NCBI GenBank assembly: GCA_002361955.1
Contig: DESK01000044.1
Location: 1-64,000, forward strand
Direction of reading: 5' to 3'
Origin: Lachnospiraceae bacterium UBA3316
GTDB taxonomy: Bacteria; Bacillota; Clostridia; Lachnospirales; Lachnospiraceae
Length of the DNA stretch: 64,000 nt
Shown here: positions 25,219-33,171 of the stretch, piece by piece
How positions within the stretch are numbered: position 1 is the first letter of the stretch
Layout: the number at the start of each line of letters is the position of its first letter
The notes under the pieces: model-generated
Database searches by the model: none
What the model saw: only the letters and a program-made list of their open reading frames with translations
What the model was told of the DNA's origin: nothing
Translations under genes and position numbers: made by a program

Positions 25219-27017
25219 AGTTCCTCCTTATCTTCCTGATAGTATTTACTCTGCTCCCTGTACATGGCATAGTACAGCCCGTGAAGTTCCATCAGTTCGC
25301 TGTGCGTTCCGTATTCCTTCAGGCATCCACCGTCAAAATACGCAATCTTGTCGCAAAACCGGGTACTTGCCAGCCGATGGGAGATATAAACAGAGGTTTT
25401 CCCTTCCGTCAGCTGATGAAAATGCTCATAGATTTCCGCCTCGGCTAACGGGTCCAGGGCTGCCGTGGGTTCGTCCAGAATCACAATGCTGCCCCCTTTA
25501 TAGAGCGCCCGGGCGATGGCAACCTTCTGGGCCTCGCCGCCGGACAGCTGTACGCCGTCATCCTCGATCACCGGCAGCAGCGGCTGGTCCAGCCCCTTGG
25601 GCAGCCCGGAAACGGCCTCCGTCAATCCCACCAGCTCAAGGATCTCCTCCACGCGCTGCCGGCTTCCCTTTTCATCCAGAGCCACATTGATCCACAGGGG
25701 AAAGGCCAGGATCTGGATCTCCTGAAAGACGGCGGAAAACATCCGGTAAAGGGAGGCCTTCTCCCAGCCCTCCGTGGGCTTCCCGTTGATTTTTACGCAG
25801 CCCTCCGCAGGGTCAAAGAGCCCTGTCAGCACCTTGATCAGGGTTGTCTTCCCGGCTCCGTTGGGCCCCACAAGGGCAATGCTCTCTCCCGGCTTTATTT
25901 TGAGATTAATATTTCGGAAAATGTACCGGTCTGTATTCGGATAGCGAAAGCCCAGATTTTCCAACGTGATCTCCGGCGCCCCCTCCGGAACCTCCGCGCG
26001 GATTTCCTTTGCCTCCTGAAAGTCCGTATCCATAAAGGCAAAATAATCCTTTACAGCAGCTCCTTCCTTGACAATGCCGCTGATTCTTCCCGATACGGAT
26101 TTCAGCATGGAGGACAGGACAGTGACTGTCGAAAGATACATCACAAAATTTGCCGCGGACATTCCCCGCAGCGCCGACAGGATCAGTGCCCCGTAGGTTA
26201 CGCAGTCAGACAGAAGCATGGTAACCATGCTGACAAGCCCAAAAAGAAATTTCTTCCGGGCGATCGCGCCTATGATCCCCTCATAAGACACAATCTCGCT
26301 TTTAAAATGGTACAGGATCCTGTCCTTTAACCGGTACAAGCGGATGTCTTTTCCGTATTGAAAATTCTCTGACGTCTTTTTGTAGTAATCCAGGTGCCGG
26401 ACCTTGCTCCCGATCTCTGCCGCGCGGCTGTTTTGATATTTCTGCACCTTGCCACTGACAAAGAGGCTCCCCGCGATATGGCAAAAAACAGCCAGGACAA
26501 TCCAGAAATTCTGCCTTCCGACCATACATACCAATAAAATCGTCAGGGCCGCCTCCGCCAGCAGGAAAAACGATTCTTTCACGACAAATTCGATTCCCGT
26601 CTCTCCGCCTGTGGGCGCGGCGATCGCCCGCTGGTGGGTATTCCAGAAGGAAGCATCCTCCATATAGCGGTAGTCGCACCGCATCAGCTTATACAGCAGG
26701 TCATTCAGGCACTCCAGCCTCACCGAAGTGACCTTTCCCTGCATCCTGCAGGACAGGTCATTGCTTATGTACTCACACAGCGCCGTCCCCGCAAAGAGTA
26801 TCCCTGCCAGCAGCAGAAATTTTCTGATATCCTCCTGATGCATATTCATCACCTGGTCCAGAATCATCTTCGGCGTCAGAATGCCAAGCAGCGCCCCCAT
26901 GGCGAAGGCTGCCATATAGAAAAAAGCAATCGCGAAGATGCTCTTATTCTTGCGCCAGACAACATGCGCCAGCTTCGTTCCTGTTTTAAAAACAGTTATC
27001 CTTCCTTTTCTCTTCAT
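25215..27017 (-). CDS. ABC exporter half-transporter, first subunit
   Basis: 600 residues with membrane domain (about 25-320) and ATPase: Walker A GPNGAGKTTLIKVL, signature LSGGEAQKVAIARAL, Walker B IVILDEPTAALDPLAEAEIYEHF and H-loop SVYISHRLASTRFCDKI. A canonical Glu follows Walker B in both subunits, so both sites could be active. The leader has a strong promoter and a perfect palindrome before the ribosome site CAGGAGATTACTTT, suggesting controlled expression. Partner: the overlapping gene downstream. Alternative names such as a multidrug or lantibiotic exporter cannot be separated. Confidence 0.88.
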   Translation of the reverse strand: MKRKGRITVFKTGTKLAHVVWRKNKSIFAIAFFYMAAFAMGALLGILTPKMILDQVMNMHQEDIRKFLLLAGILFAGTALCEYISNDLSCRMQGKVTSVRLECLNDLLYKLMRCDYRYMEDASFWNTHQRAIAAPTGGETGIEFVVKESFFLLAEAALTILLVCMVGRQNFWIVLAVFCHIAGSLFVSGKVQKYQNSRAAEIGSKVRHLDYYKKTSENFQYGKDIRLYRLKDRILYHFKSEIVSYEGIIGAIARKKFLFGLVSMVTMLLSDCVTYGALILSALRGMSAANFVMYLSTVTVLSSMLKSVSGRISGIVKEGAAVKDYFAFMDTDFQEAKEIRAEVPEGAPEITLENLGFRYPNTDRYIFRNINLKIKPGESIALVGPNGAGKTTLIKVLTGLFDPAEGCVKINGKPTEGWEKASLYRMFSAVFQEIQILAFPLWINVALDEKGSRQRVEEILELVGLTEAVSGLPKGLDQPLLPVIEDDGVQLSGGEAQKVAIARALYKGGSIVILDEPTAALDPLAEAEIYEHFHQLTEGKTSVYISHRLASTRFCDKIAYFDGGCLKEYGTHSELMELHGLYYAMYREQSKYYQEDKEEL

Positions 27018-27039
27018 AAAGTAATCTCCTGTGCTTCGG

Positions 27040-27108
27040 AGGCATCCAGGATGCCTCTGTCTCCTTGTTGTAACAGATATTGTAATATATAGAACATGAA
27101 AGTGTCAA
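27040..27108 (-). promoter_or_regulatory. Promoter and palindromic leader of the ABC exporter operon
   Basis: Minus strand TTGACA (27103-27108), 18-base spacer, TACAAT (27079-27084). Downstream, 27040-27056 is a perfect palindrome AGGCATCC-A-GGATGCCT, extendable by one pair, located 23 bases before the start codon and just upstream of the ribosome site. It could be an operator or an RNA hairpin that affects translation. Confidence 0.65.
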
Positions 27109-27174
27109 TGAAAGTATATTCTATTTTTAATTCCTTTCGTCCTAATAGTGCGAATGCTCCCTTTTGCCAATAGA

Positions 27175-27214
27175 AAGAGCCAAACCTCAGATTCTGCTCC
27201 GTGGCTTGGCTCTT
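27175..27214. terminator. Hairpin after the TepA-like gene
   Basis: Nine-base arms AAGAGCCAA (27175-27183) and TTGGCTCTT (27206-27214) with a 22-base loop, lying 65 bases past the TepA-like stop. Tails on both sides are pyrimidine-rich but not clean U runs, so function as an intrinsic terminator is only probable. Confidence 0.45.
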
Positions 27215-27278
27215 CTTTTCTGTTTGGCTCTCAAGGACCGCCCCTTTCCCCGGCACACGTGCCGTACACTGTGGAAAT

Positions 27279-27971
27279 TCAGGAAGCGCGGATCAGCTCA
27301 TGCACCTTGTCCAGGGCCTCCCGGATGCCGCCCACCTGGTCGATCAATCCCTCCTCCACGGCCTGGCTTCCCACCAGGATCGTGCCGAGATCCTTGGTGA
27401 GCATCCCCGTATCCAGCATCAGCTCCTCCAGCCTCTCCTTGGACGCCCGGCAGTGAGAGGACAGAAAGCCCAGGATCCGGTCCTGCATCTGCTTAAAATA
27501 GTCATACGTCTGCGGCGCGCCGATGACGGTGCCGCTCATCCGCACCGGGTGGATCACCATGGTGCCCGTAGGCACGATAAACGAGTAATCCGTGGAGGCG
27601 GCGATGGGGCCGCCGATTGAGTGGCTTCCGCCCAGCACCAGGGACACGGTGGGTTTGCTGATCGACGCGATCATCTCCGCAATGGCAAGCCCCGCCTCCA
27701 CATCGCCGCCTACCGTATTCAGCAGCACCAGCAGCCCCTCCACCTCCGAACTCTCTTCAATGGCCGCAAGCTGAGGCAGCACATGCTCGTATTTTGTAGT
27801 CTTTGTATTCGCGGCCAGGCATTCATGGCCTTCAATTTCCCCGATCACTGTCAGCAGATGGATCTTATGCTCCAGCGCAGCCTGCCCGAAATCCCTGATG
27901 GATTCCCCGTCTTTTCCAAGCCCCGGCTCCTCCGCGGTCTTCTCCTGATTGATTTTCTCCTGTTCAACCAT
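27279..27971 (-). CDS. ClpP-family serine protease, TepA/YmfB-like
   Basis: 230 residues. The ClpP/crotonase fold is visible: LLVLLNTVGGDVEAGLAIAEMI, the nucleophile segment LVLGGSHSIGGPIAAS, and the His segment GTMVIHPVRMSG. An acidic, charged N-terminus of about 35 residues lacks a signal peptide, so it is cytoplasmic or membrane-associated. In bacilli the homologue TepA (YmfB) is next to spoIIIE; here ftsK/spoIIIE is 5 kb away on the same strand, with uppP and the ABC genes between. Proposed roles include signal-peptide degradation or export support (family knowledge). Confidence 0.85.
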   Translation of the reverse strand: MVEQEKINQEKTAEEPGLGKDGESIRDFGQAALEHKIHLLTVIGEIEGHECLAANTKTTKYEHVLPQLAAIEESSEVEGLLVLLNTVGGDVEAGLAIAEMIASISKPTVSLVLGGSHSIGGPIAASTDYSFIVPTGTMVIHPVRMSGTVIGAPQTYDYFKQMQDRILGFLSSHCRASKERLEELMLDTGMLTKDLGTILVGSQAVEEGLIDQVGGIREALDKVHELIRAS

Positions 27972-28070
27972 CTTCCGTTTCCTTTCTTCCCTTTCCGGGT
28001 ATTTAAGTTACATTCTTCACCGGATAGTATGCCCCAAAAACGGATTACTACCCATAACTTAAAGCCCTTC

Positions 28071-28099
28071 TTGACGAGGACAGCCTCTGCCAGTATAAT
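28071..28099 (+). promoter_or_regulatory. Promoter of the Crp/Fnr-family gene
   Basis: TTGACG (28071-28076), 17 bases, TATAAT (28094-28099), 52 bases before the start. Close to consensus. Confidence 0.8.
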
Positions 28100-28151
28100 T
28101 ACAATCAGTTTTTGCACCTGTAAAATCCGTTTTATGAAAAGAAGGAAACTC

Positions 28152-28805
28152 ATGGACTTTCAAACTTATTTTCCCATATGGAAACAATTAACCCCCCTTC
28201 AGCAAAACAGGATCCTGGGCAGCCTGGCTTCCAAAAAAGTCGCCAAGGGCACTGTGCTCCACAACGGAAGCGCGGACTGCACGGGGCTGCTTCTGGTCAG
28301 GTCCGGCCAGCTCCGCGCGTACATCCTCTCGGACAAGGGCCGGGAGATCACCATTTACCGGCTATTTGACAGGGACATCTGCCTGTTCTCCGCCTCCTGC
28401 ATGATGCGGTCTATCCAGTTTGACGTCGTCATTGAAGCGGAGAAGGATACCGACCTCTGGATCATTCCCCCGGAAGTCTATAAAAGCATTATGAAGGAAT
28501 CCGCTCCTTTGGCCAACTACACCAACGAGCTGATGGCCGCCCGCTTCTCCGACGTGATGTGGCTGATCGAGCAGGTTATGTGGCAGAGCCTTGACAAACG
28601 GGTAGCAGGTTTTCTGCTGGAGGAAGCCGCCATCGAGGACGCCCACACCCTCAGGATCACCCATGAAGCCATTGCGAACCATCTGGGATCCCACCGGGAG
28701 GTCATTACCCGGATGCTCCGCTATTTTCAGAACGAAGGGATGGTAAAGCTGTCCCGCGGCGCGATAGAGATCACCGACGCCAAACGGCTGCGGGAACTTT
28801 TATAA
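28152..28805 (+). CDS. Crp/Fnr-family transcription regulator
   Basis: 217 residues. Cyclic-nucleotide-binding-like domain (residues 10-120: KGTVLHNGSADCTGLLLVRSGQLRAYILSDKGREITIYRLFDRDICLFSASCMM) and a C-terminal winged helix (ITHEAIANHLGSHREVITRMLRYFQNEGMVKLSRGAIEITD). The cysteines are not arranged as an FNR iron-sulfur site (only CLFSASC in the sensor), so a small-ligand or redox signal is possible. The chosen ATG has GAAGGAAACTC before it; another ATG 18 bases upstream is possible. Divergent from the TepA-like gene. Targets unknown. Confidence 0.85.
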   Translation: MDFQTYFPIWKQLTPLQQNRILGSLASKKVAKGTVLHNGSADCTGLLLVRSGQLRAYILSDKGREITIYRLFDRDICLFSASCMMRSIQFDVVIEAEKDTDLWIIPPEVYKSIMKESAPLANYTNELMAARFSDVMWLIEQVMWQSLDKRVAGFLLEEAAIEDAHTLRITHEAIANHLGSHREVITRMLRYFQNEGMVKLSRGAIEITDAKRLRELL

Positions 28806-28809
28806 GACA

Positions 28810-28971
28810 AAAACCACGCTGTTACTGCTCACTTCGTTCACAGTAACATTCACAAATCCATCTAAAATTCTCTCCGCTCCGCTCCGCGAATGGGATTTGC
28901 TCACACCTGAATCACTTTCTTACGGTCTGTGCAGTAAATGCACAGACCTACATGAACAGTAAAACCACGCT
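28810..28971. repeat. Short insertion flanked by an 11-bp direct repeat
   Basis: AAAACCACGCT occurs at 28810-28820 and again at 28961-28971. The second copy is the 5' arm of the terminator stem at 28961-29000; the first copy has no 3' arm. The 140 bases between carry two strong inverted repeats (TGTTACTG/CAGTAACA around 28820-28847, and GGTCTGTGCA/TGCACAGACC around 28924-28948) and no ORF. This looks like a small MITE-like element that entered and duplicated part of the terminator. No transposase or terminal inverted repeat is seen. Confidence 0.5.
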
Positions 28972-29000
28972 CTCCTATAGCAGGAAAAGCGTGGTTTTTT
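28961..29000. terminator. Bidirectional terminator between the Crp/Fnr gene and trxA
   Basis: Stem AAAACCACGCT (28961-28971) with AGCGTGGTTTT (28988-28998), ending in a T run on the plus strand and reading AAAA at the other side, so it works in both directions. It lies 30 bases from the trxA stop and 156 bases after the Crp/Fnr stop. Confidence 0.85.
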
Positions 29001-29029
29001 CATTGCTTCTCATCTGGCAGCGAGATTTC

Positions 29030-29347
29030 TCACTGCGCCCCGGAAATCATATCCAGTATTTCACTCTTGGACTTCGCGCCCACGGCCTGACGAAGGGTTT
29101 TTCCGTCCTTCATCACCACCAGCGTGGGAATGCTCATGACGCCGAACCTGCCCGCCAGCTCCGGCTGCTCGTCTACATTTACTTTTCCGACCTTGATGTC
29201 GGAACGCTCCTCCGCGATCTCTTCCACGATGGGAACTACCATGCGGCAGGGTCCGCACCAGGGCGCCCAGAAATCCAAAAGAACGGGTTTGTCTGAATCC
29301 ATCACTTCCGTCTGAAAGTTACTTTCCTTAATATCTATAGCAGTCAT
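29030..29347 (-). CDS. trxA: Thioredoxin
   Basis: 105 residues, a classical thioredoxin with LLDFWAPWCGPCRMVVPIVEE (redox site WCGPC) and the cis-Pro region VMSIPTLVVMKDGK. Reduces protein disulfides in the cytoplasm. The start giving MTAIDIKESNF has AAAGGAGG 8 bases upstream; an extension of ten residues is possible but less likely. The leader has the directly repeated segment TGCAAAGGAA and, further up, a GTGAC/GTCAC palindrome. Monocistronic by context. Confidence 0.96.
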   Translation of the reverse strand: MTAIDIKESNFQTEVMDSDKPVLLDFWAPWCGPCRMVVPIVEEIAEERSDIKVGKVNVDEQPELAGRFGVMSIPTLVVMKDGKTLRQAVGAKSKSEILDMISGAQ

Positions 29348-29422
29348 TTTCGAATCCTCCTTTATTTTCCTTTGCAATGTTCCTTTGCACTCTTATCTTA
29401 CCCCGAATTTTGAAATTCTTCC

Positions 29423-29435
29423 GTGACAATGTCAC
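29423..29435. promoter_or_regulatory. Palindrome upstream of trxA
   Basis: GTGACAATGTCAC is a perfect GTGAC-N3-GTCAC inverted repeat about 75 bases before trxA. It has the look of a site for a dimeric regulator; the Crp/Fnr-family protein encoded nearby is a candidate only by proximity. Confidence 0.3.
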
Positions 29436-29458
29436 TTTTAAGCTGCCGTCTTACCCAT

Positions 29459-29580
29459 TTATTCTGACTCAAAATATTTCTCAGCAAGTTCCAACAATCG
29501 TACCGCTGTTTCAATCTGCTGTGCCGTTACTTCTTTTGGAGCAATATTCTTCTACCTCTAGTATACGTCCAATCCCCTTT
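29459..29580 (-). pseudogene. Possible gene remnant
   Basis: The minus strand has a start-less stretch translating as IGRILEVEE in one frame, then APKEVTAQQIETAVRLLELAEKYFESE and a stop in another. The second part has the composition of a real helical C-terminus, suggesting a decayed gene with a frameshift near 29540. I do not recognise the family. The rest of 29378-29651 shows no gene. Confidence 0.25.
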
Positions 29581-29651
29581 TTTTACAATGACAGGATTTA
29601 TAACAGTTCAGGCATCTAAGCTGTTACCAGGATTTTCGGATAACAAAAGAT

Positions 29652-29686
29652 AAAAAACAGCACAACCCTTATTCAGAGCTATGCTG
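29652..29686 (-). terminator. Terminator after the CFI-box gene
   Basis: A 7-bp stem with one wobble (29680-29686 with 29658-29664, 15-base loop) followed by six U residues on the minus strand, 16 bases past the stop. Ends the CorC-YebC-CFI operon. Confidence 0.65.
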
Positions 29687-29701
29687 CCTTTTCTCTTTTG
29701 C

Positions 29702-30463
29702 TTATGCGTATTTTTTCTGCAAATCCCGCACCATACGGATATAGAGGTCTTTGCATTCCTCATTTTTTCCTTCTTCGATCATCCGCATGCACGGTTTCAA
29801 GTAAGTCTCCCAGATACCAGCGTAGATCTCCTTGCGTTCTGGTTTTTTGCCGATATGCTTGACGATAGTGGGGGCCAGGTTGTAATACTCCTGGATCAGT
29901 TCCTCGCCGTTTGGCTGCTCCATCAGGTAGGTGTCCCTGTATCTCCGGAACATCTCCAGCTCGTAGCAGTCATCCGGCTTCCCGAAGGTCTCGCAGACGG
30001 CCGTGGTGATATAGCAGGATTTTCTCTTGAACCCTTTCATGATCCCGGCATAATCAGAAATATTCACATTCGTTTTGGGGAAGTTCTTCTTCCATGCCCT
30101 GTGGATCCCTTCCGCCAGGGGCCTGGAGGACTCTCCACCGTATTTCAAAATAGCCGGAAACACATAGGCTGCCAGGGCGAAATTCAAATCCAGCAGGCGG
30201 GACTGCCGGTCACTGCGTTTCCGGATCCCATTGACGTCCGCCGCGGCGGCGTCTCCCAAAGCATTTGCCATATTTTCTATGTATTTGGCCTTATCGATCA
30301 CGGAATTGTAGCCCTGTTCCAGGGCCGTGTATACTGCCAGATGGCTCTCATAATACTTCTGAAATGCTTTTTCGTACATATCTTGGGTAAAGTTTGCCAT
30401 GGGCTCCTCCACGTCCAGCAGAAGTCCCGGCATTCCCTGAATAGCTTCTGTATAGTAACTCAT
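29702..30463 (-). CDS. CFI-box protein of unknown function
   Basis: 253 residues, mostly helical, no membrane segment. It carries the motif CYITTAVCETFGKPDDCYELEMFRRYRDTYL (CFI-box type; two conserved Cys) near residue 150, followed by a region rich in Tyr and Glu. Role unknown. The start chosen, MSYYTEAIQGM, has AGGAGAGG 6 bases upstream; an ATG 6 bases earlier is too close to that site. Cotranscribed with yebC and the CorC-like gene by spacing. Confidence 0.8.
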   Translation of the reverse strand: MSYYTEAIQGMPGLLLDVEEPMANFTQDMYEKAFQKYYESHLAVYTALEQGYNSVIDKAKYIENMANALGDAAAADVNGIRKRSDRQSRLLDLNFALAAYVFPAILKYGGESSRPLAEGIHRAWKKNFPKTNVNISDYAGIMKGFKRKSCYITTAVCETFGKPDDCYELEMFRRYRDTYLMEQPNGEELIQEYYNLAPTIVKHIGKKPERKEIYAGIWETYLKPCMRMIEEGKNEECKDLYIRMVRDLQKKYA

Positions 30464-30492
30464 CCGCATCCTCTCCTTTTGGCGGCATCCTC

Positions 30493-31221
30493 TTACTCGT
30501 CCCAGTTATGGTAAACAGCCTGCACATCGTCATCCTCATCCAGCAGATCCAATGTGCGCTGCAGGTTTTTCACGGAAGTTTCATCACTTAAGGCCACGTA
30601 GTTCTGGGGAATCATCGTAACCTCTGCCTCAGCCATAGCGACGCCTTCCTTCTCCAGAGCTTCCCGCACCGCAGAAAAATCGTCGGGATCTGTGATGATC
30701 TCAAAGCTGTCCTCTTCCTCGGAGAAATCCTCTGCTCCAGCGTCCAAAGCCAGCATCATCAGATCGTCCGCTTCCATCTCACACTCTTCCTTGTCTACGA
30801 TGATCTGTCCCTTCTTGTCGAACATATAGGACACGCAGCCCTGGGTGCCGATGCTGCCGCTTCCCTTTGTGAAGGCGCTCCTGACATTTGCCGCTGTACG
30901 GTTCTTGTTGTCCGTCAGGGCGTCCACGATGATCGCAATTCCGCCGGGGCCGTATCCTTCATAGGAAACATACTCATAATTTACGGAATTGGCGTCGCCT
31001 GCCGCCTTCTTGATCCCACGGTCGATCGTGTCGTTGGGCATGTTGTTGGCCTTCGCCTTAGCGATCACGTCACGGAGCCTGCTGTTATTGGCCGGGTCAG
31101 CCCCGCCTTCTTTTACAGCTACCGCGATCTCACGTCCGATGATCGTAAAGATTTTGCCCTTGGCTGCATCATTTTTCTCCTTTTTGTGCTTAATGTTCGC
31201 AAATTTTGAATGTCCTGACAT
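30493..31221 (-). CDS. yebC: YebC/PmpR-family protein (TACO1 homologue)
   Basis: 242 residues, complete. MSGHSKFANIKHKKEKNDAAKGKIFTIIGREI is the diagnostic N-terminus, and VSYEGYGPGGIAIIVDALTDNKNRTAANVRSAFTKGSGSIGTQGCVSYMFDKKG is the central signature. Family members act as transcription regulators or, in TACO1-like forms, help translation through proline-rich tracts. Five bases after the CorC-like gene; ribosome site GGAG 8 bases before the ATG. Confidence 0.96.
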   Translation of the reverse strand: MSGHSKFANIKHKKEKNDAAKGKIFTIIGREIAVAVKEGGADPANNSRLRDVIAKAKANNMPNDTIDRGIKKAAGDANSVNYEYVSYEGYGPGGIAIIVDALTDNKNRTAANVRSAFTKGSGSIGTQGCVSYMFDKKGQIIVDKEECEMEADDLMMLALDAGAEDFSEEEDSFEIITDPDDFSAVREALEKEGVAMAEAEVTMIPQNYVALSDETSVKNLQRTLDLLDEDDDVQAVYHNWDE

Positions 31222-31226
31222 TTCTC

Positions 31227-32549
31227 TTACTCCTTTTCTATATTGTACTGCTCCGTCATTTCTTCCGGAAGTTTTGCTATCCTGACTTTTTGAATCTTCT
31301 TGTGGGCTACGCTCAGGATCTGGAAGGAATACCCCAGATCACGGATGACAGAATTTTCGTCCTCCGAAGGGATCTTATCCAGCTTCGAGACAAGGTAACC
31401 GTTCAGGGTACCGATATCCTCCTCCAGATTAAACTCAATGGACAATCTGTCCTCCAGCTCCTCCAGAGGCGTCATACCGTCTACCAGAAAACTGCCGTCG
31501 GGCTGCTCCTCGATATGTACCTCATCCTCGTCATACTCATCCTGGATGTTTCCCACGATTTCCTCCAGAATGTCCTCCAAAGCCACGAGCCCTGCCGTCT
31601 GCCCGTACTCGTCCGCCACCATGACCATCTGCAGCTTTTTCGACTGCATGCTTTTAAACAGGAGATTGATCTTTCTCGTTTCCGGTATAAAGACGGCAGG
31701 CCGTATCAATCCCGGAATGTCCTTGATCAGCCATTCCTCATACTTGCCTTCCGTATGGCAGCGCATGGCGTCCTTCAGATGAATGATGCCTGTGATATTG
31801 TCGATGTTTTCCTCATATACAGGAAATCTGGAATTTGTGGCGTTCAGCATAAATCCCAGGGCGGTATGCAGGTTCTGCCGTCCGTCCACCCCCACAATAT
31901 TGATCCGGTGGGTCATGATGTCCTGGGCTTCCTTATCACCGAACTCAAAGATGTTGTTGATCATCTCTGCTTCGTTGGCCTCCAGAACTCCCTGCTCATG
32001 GCCCTCATTTACCATGGAAATAATCTCTTCCTCCGTCACGTCCTCCTGCTGCTGCTTCGTATTGATGCCGAAGGGAAGAGCCAAAAGATAGGCGCACTCC
32101 CTGACGAGCCCGGTAAAAGGAAGAAAAATCAACAGAAGCCCGCGGACCATACCGGCTAAGGGGAAGAGGGTTTCTTTTCCCTTGTAGATTCCCGCAGCTC
32201 TTGGAAGCTGAATCCCCAGGATCACAAAGAGAAACAGCGCCGCGATAAAGATCCCTGCCATGGCGGCCGGGGCAAACCTTCCTTCCCAGCGGACTGCCGC
32301 GCCATGTAGGAAAAAATACCCCAGGATCGTCCCAAACAGCACCGATATGATATGAAGCGTATCTGTCAGGGCGTCCTGATGTTCCTTCAGGCCAAGAAGC
32401 CATTCGGTCCGCTTCCCGCCTTTGTCCCTGATATCGCCTTCCCCCACTGTATCCAGGGCGGAGACAAAGGCCGTAAGCACCGCTTCTATAATGATAAATA
32501 CTGCCAATATTATGTGGCTGATCAATAGTTGACTCCCACCGTCATCCAT
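31227..32549 (-). CDS. CorC/HlyC-family membrane protein with CBS domains
   Basis: 440 residues. Layout: DUF21/CNNM-like membrane region with about four helices (residues 8-170), two CBS motifs (IMTHRINIVGVDGRQNLHTAL; IPGLIRPAVFIPETRKINLLFKSM), and the C-terminal CorC_HlyC ion-binding-like domain (LVALEDILEEIVGNIQDEYDED ... LDKIPSEDENSVIRDLGYSFQILSV). Homologues handle Mg2+ or Co2+ efflux; 'hemolysin' labels are historical. First gene of a three-gene operon with yebC and the CFI-box gene, driven by a clear promoter. Confidence 0.92.
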   Translation of the reverse strand: MDDGGSQLLISHIILAVFIIIEAVLTAFVSALDTVGEGDIRDKGGKRTEWLLGLKEHQDALTDTLHIISVLFGTILGYFFLHGAAVRWEGRFAPAAMAGIFIAALFLFVILGIQLPRAAGIYKGKETLFPLAGMVRGLLLIFLPFTGLVRECAYLLALPFGINTKQQQEDVTEEEIISMVNEGHEQGVLEANEAEMINNIFEFGDKEAQDIMTHRINIVGVDGRQNLHTALGFMLNATNSRFPVYEENIDNITGIIHLKDAMRCHTEGKYEEWLIKDIPGLIRPAVFIPETRKINLLFKSMQSKKLQMVMVADEYGQTAGLVALEDILEEIVGNIQDEYDEDEVHIEEQPDGSFLVDGMTPLEELEDRLSIEFNLEEDIGTLNGYLVSKLDKIPSEDENSVIRDLGYSFQILSVAHKKIQKVRIAKLPEEMTEQYNIEKE

Positions 32550-32616
32550 TTGTAAATAACTCCTTTTATCCTTCTTTTACAATCCGGCCTCCGGCCGAAC
32601 TGTAACACCTTAAGAG

Positions 32617-32645
32617 AATATATCATTTTCCCTTTCATTAGTCAA
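32617..32645 (-). promoter_or_regulatory. Promoter of the CorC-YebC-CFI operon
   Basis: Minus strand TTGACT (32640-32645), 17 bases, TATATT (32617-32622), 68 bases before the CorC-like start. A small GC hairpin (CGGCC/GGCCG) is in the leader around 32583-32597. Confidence 0.75.
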
Positions 32646-32695
32646 GAAAGTGTTTAAAACTGCCGCTCTATGTAAAACGACGTGATCAGTAACCC

Positions 32696-33067
32696 TCATC
32701 CATGCATCCGCAGGGGCATCTGGCCGCTCATATCCAGACTGACAGCCAGCGCCCGATCCACCTGGGAGAGAATCGCCCCATCCAGATGGCAGACACGGTC
32801 TTTTAGCCTGCGCTTATCGATCGTGCGGAGCTGCTCAAGCAGAATCACCGAATCCTTAATAATATCGTATTTGGCCGCCTCGATCTCCACATGGGTGGGA
32901 AGCTTCGCTTTATTCATCTTTGACGTTATCGCCGCGCAGATCACAGTGGGGCTGTGACGGTTTCCGATATCATTCTGAATGATCAGCACAGGCCGCACGC
33001 CTCCCTGCTCCGATCCCACCACTGGGCGCAGATCCGCATAAAAAATATCCCCTCTTTTAATAATCAC
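32696..33067 (-). CDS. mazF: MazF/PemK-type endoribonuclease toxin
   Basis: 123 residues. RGDIFYADLRPVVGSEQGGVRPVLIIQNDIGNRHSPTVICAAITS is the classic MazF/EndoA start, with KDSVILLEQLRTIDKRRLKDRV downstream. The toxin cleaves single-stranded mRNA at short motifs; an antitoxin normally binds it. The chosen start is a GTG giving MIIKRGDIF, the typical family N-terminus, with GGAG 10 bases before. Alr is upstream, as in bacilli, but the usual RHH antitoxin gene between them is missing. Confidence 0.92.
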   Translation of the reverse strand: MIIKRGDIFYADLRPVVGSEQGGVRPVLIIQNDIGNRHSPTVICAAITSKMNKAKLPTHVEIEAAKYDIIKDSVILLEQLRTIDKRRLKDRVCHLDGAILSQVDRALAVSLDMSGQMPLRMHG

Positions 33068-33171
33068 AAAATTCACACTCCGATTCTATGGTATTCATCT
33101 CCTCTAGCAGTATCCCCAACTTTTCCTCGTCTATGCATTTTTGTGATTTCTTATGTACGAGATTACGGCTC
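33057..33171 (-). other. Possible antitoxin remnant between alr and mazF
   Basis: The 95-base alr-mazF gap carries a frame with no ATG start at its head: SRNLVHKKSQKCIDEEKLGILLEEMNTIESECEFCDY and a stop that overlaps the mazF start region. A short start is possible at an internal TTG or ATG. It is too short for a full ribbon-helix-helix antitoxin (about 80-95 residues) and may be a degraded 3' end or a very short replacement. Confidence 0.3.

Noticed and set aside
23434..27017. Lantibiotic-type export cassette with a precursor peptide
   Set aside because: No small precursor gene, modification enzyme or peptidase domain (C39) is seen next to or in the exporter.
28806..29000. CRISPR-like repeat array
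   Set aside because: Only one direct repeat pair is present, and the repeats are parts of hairpins; no regular spacer pattern exists.
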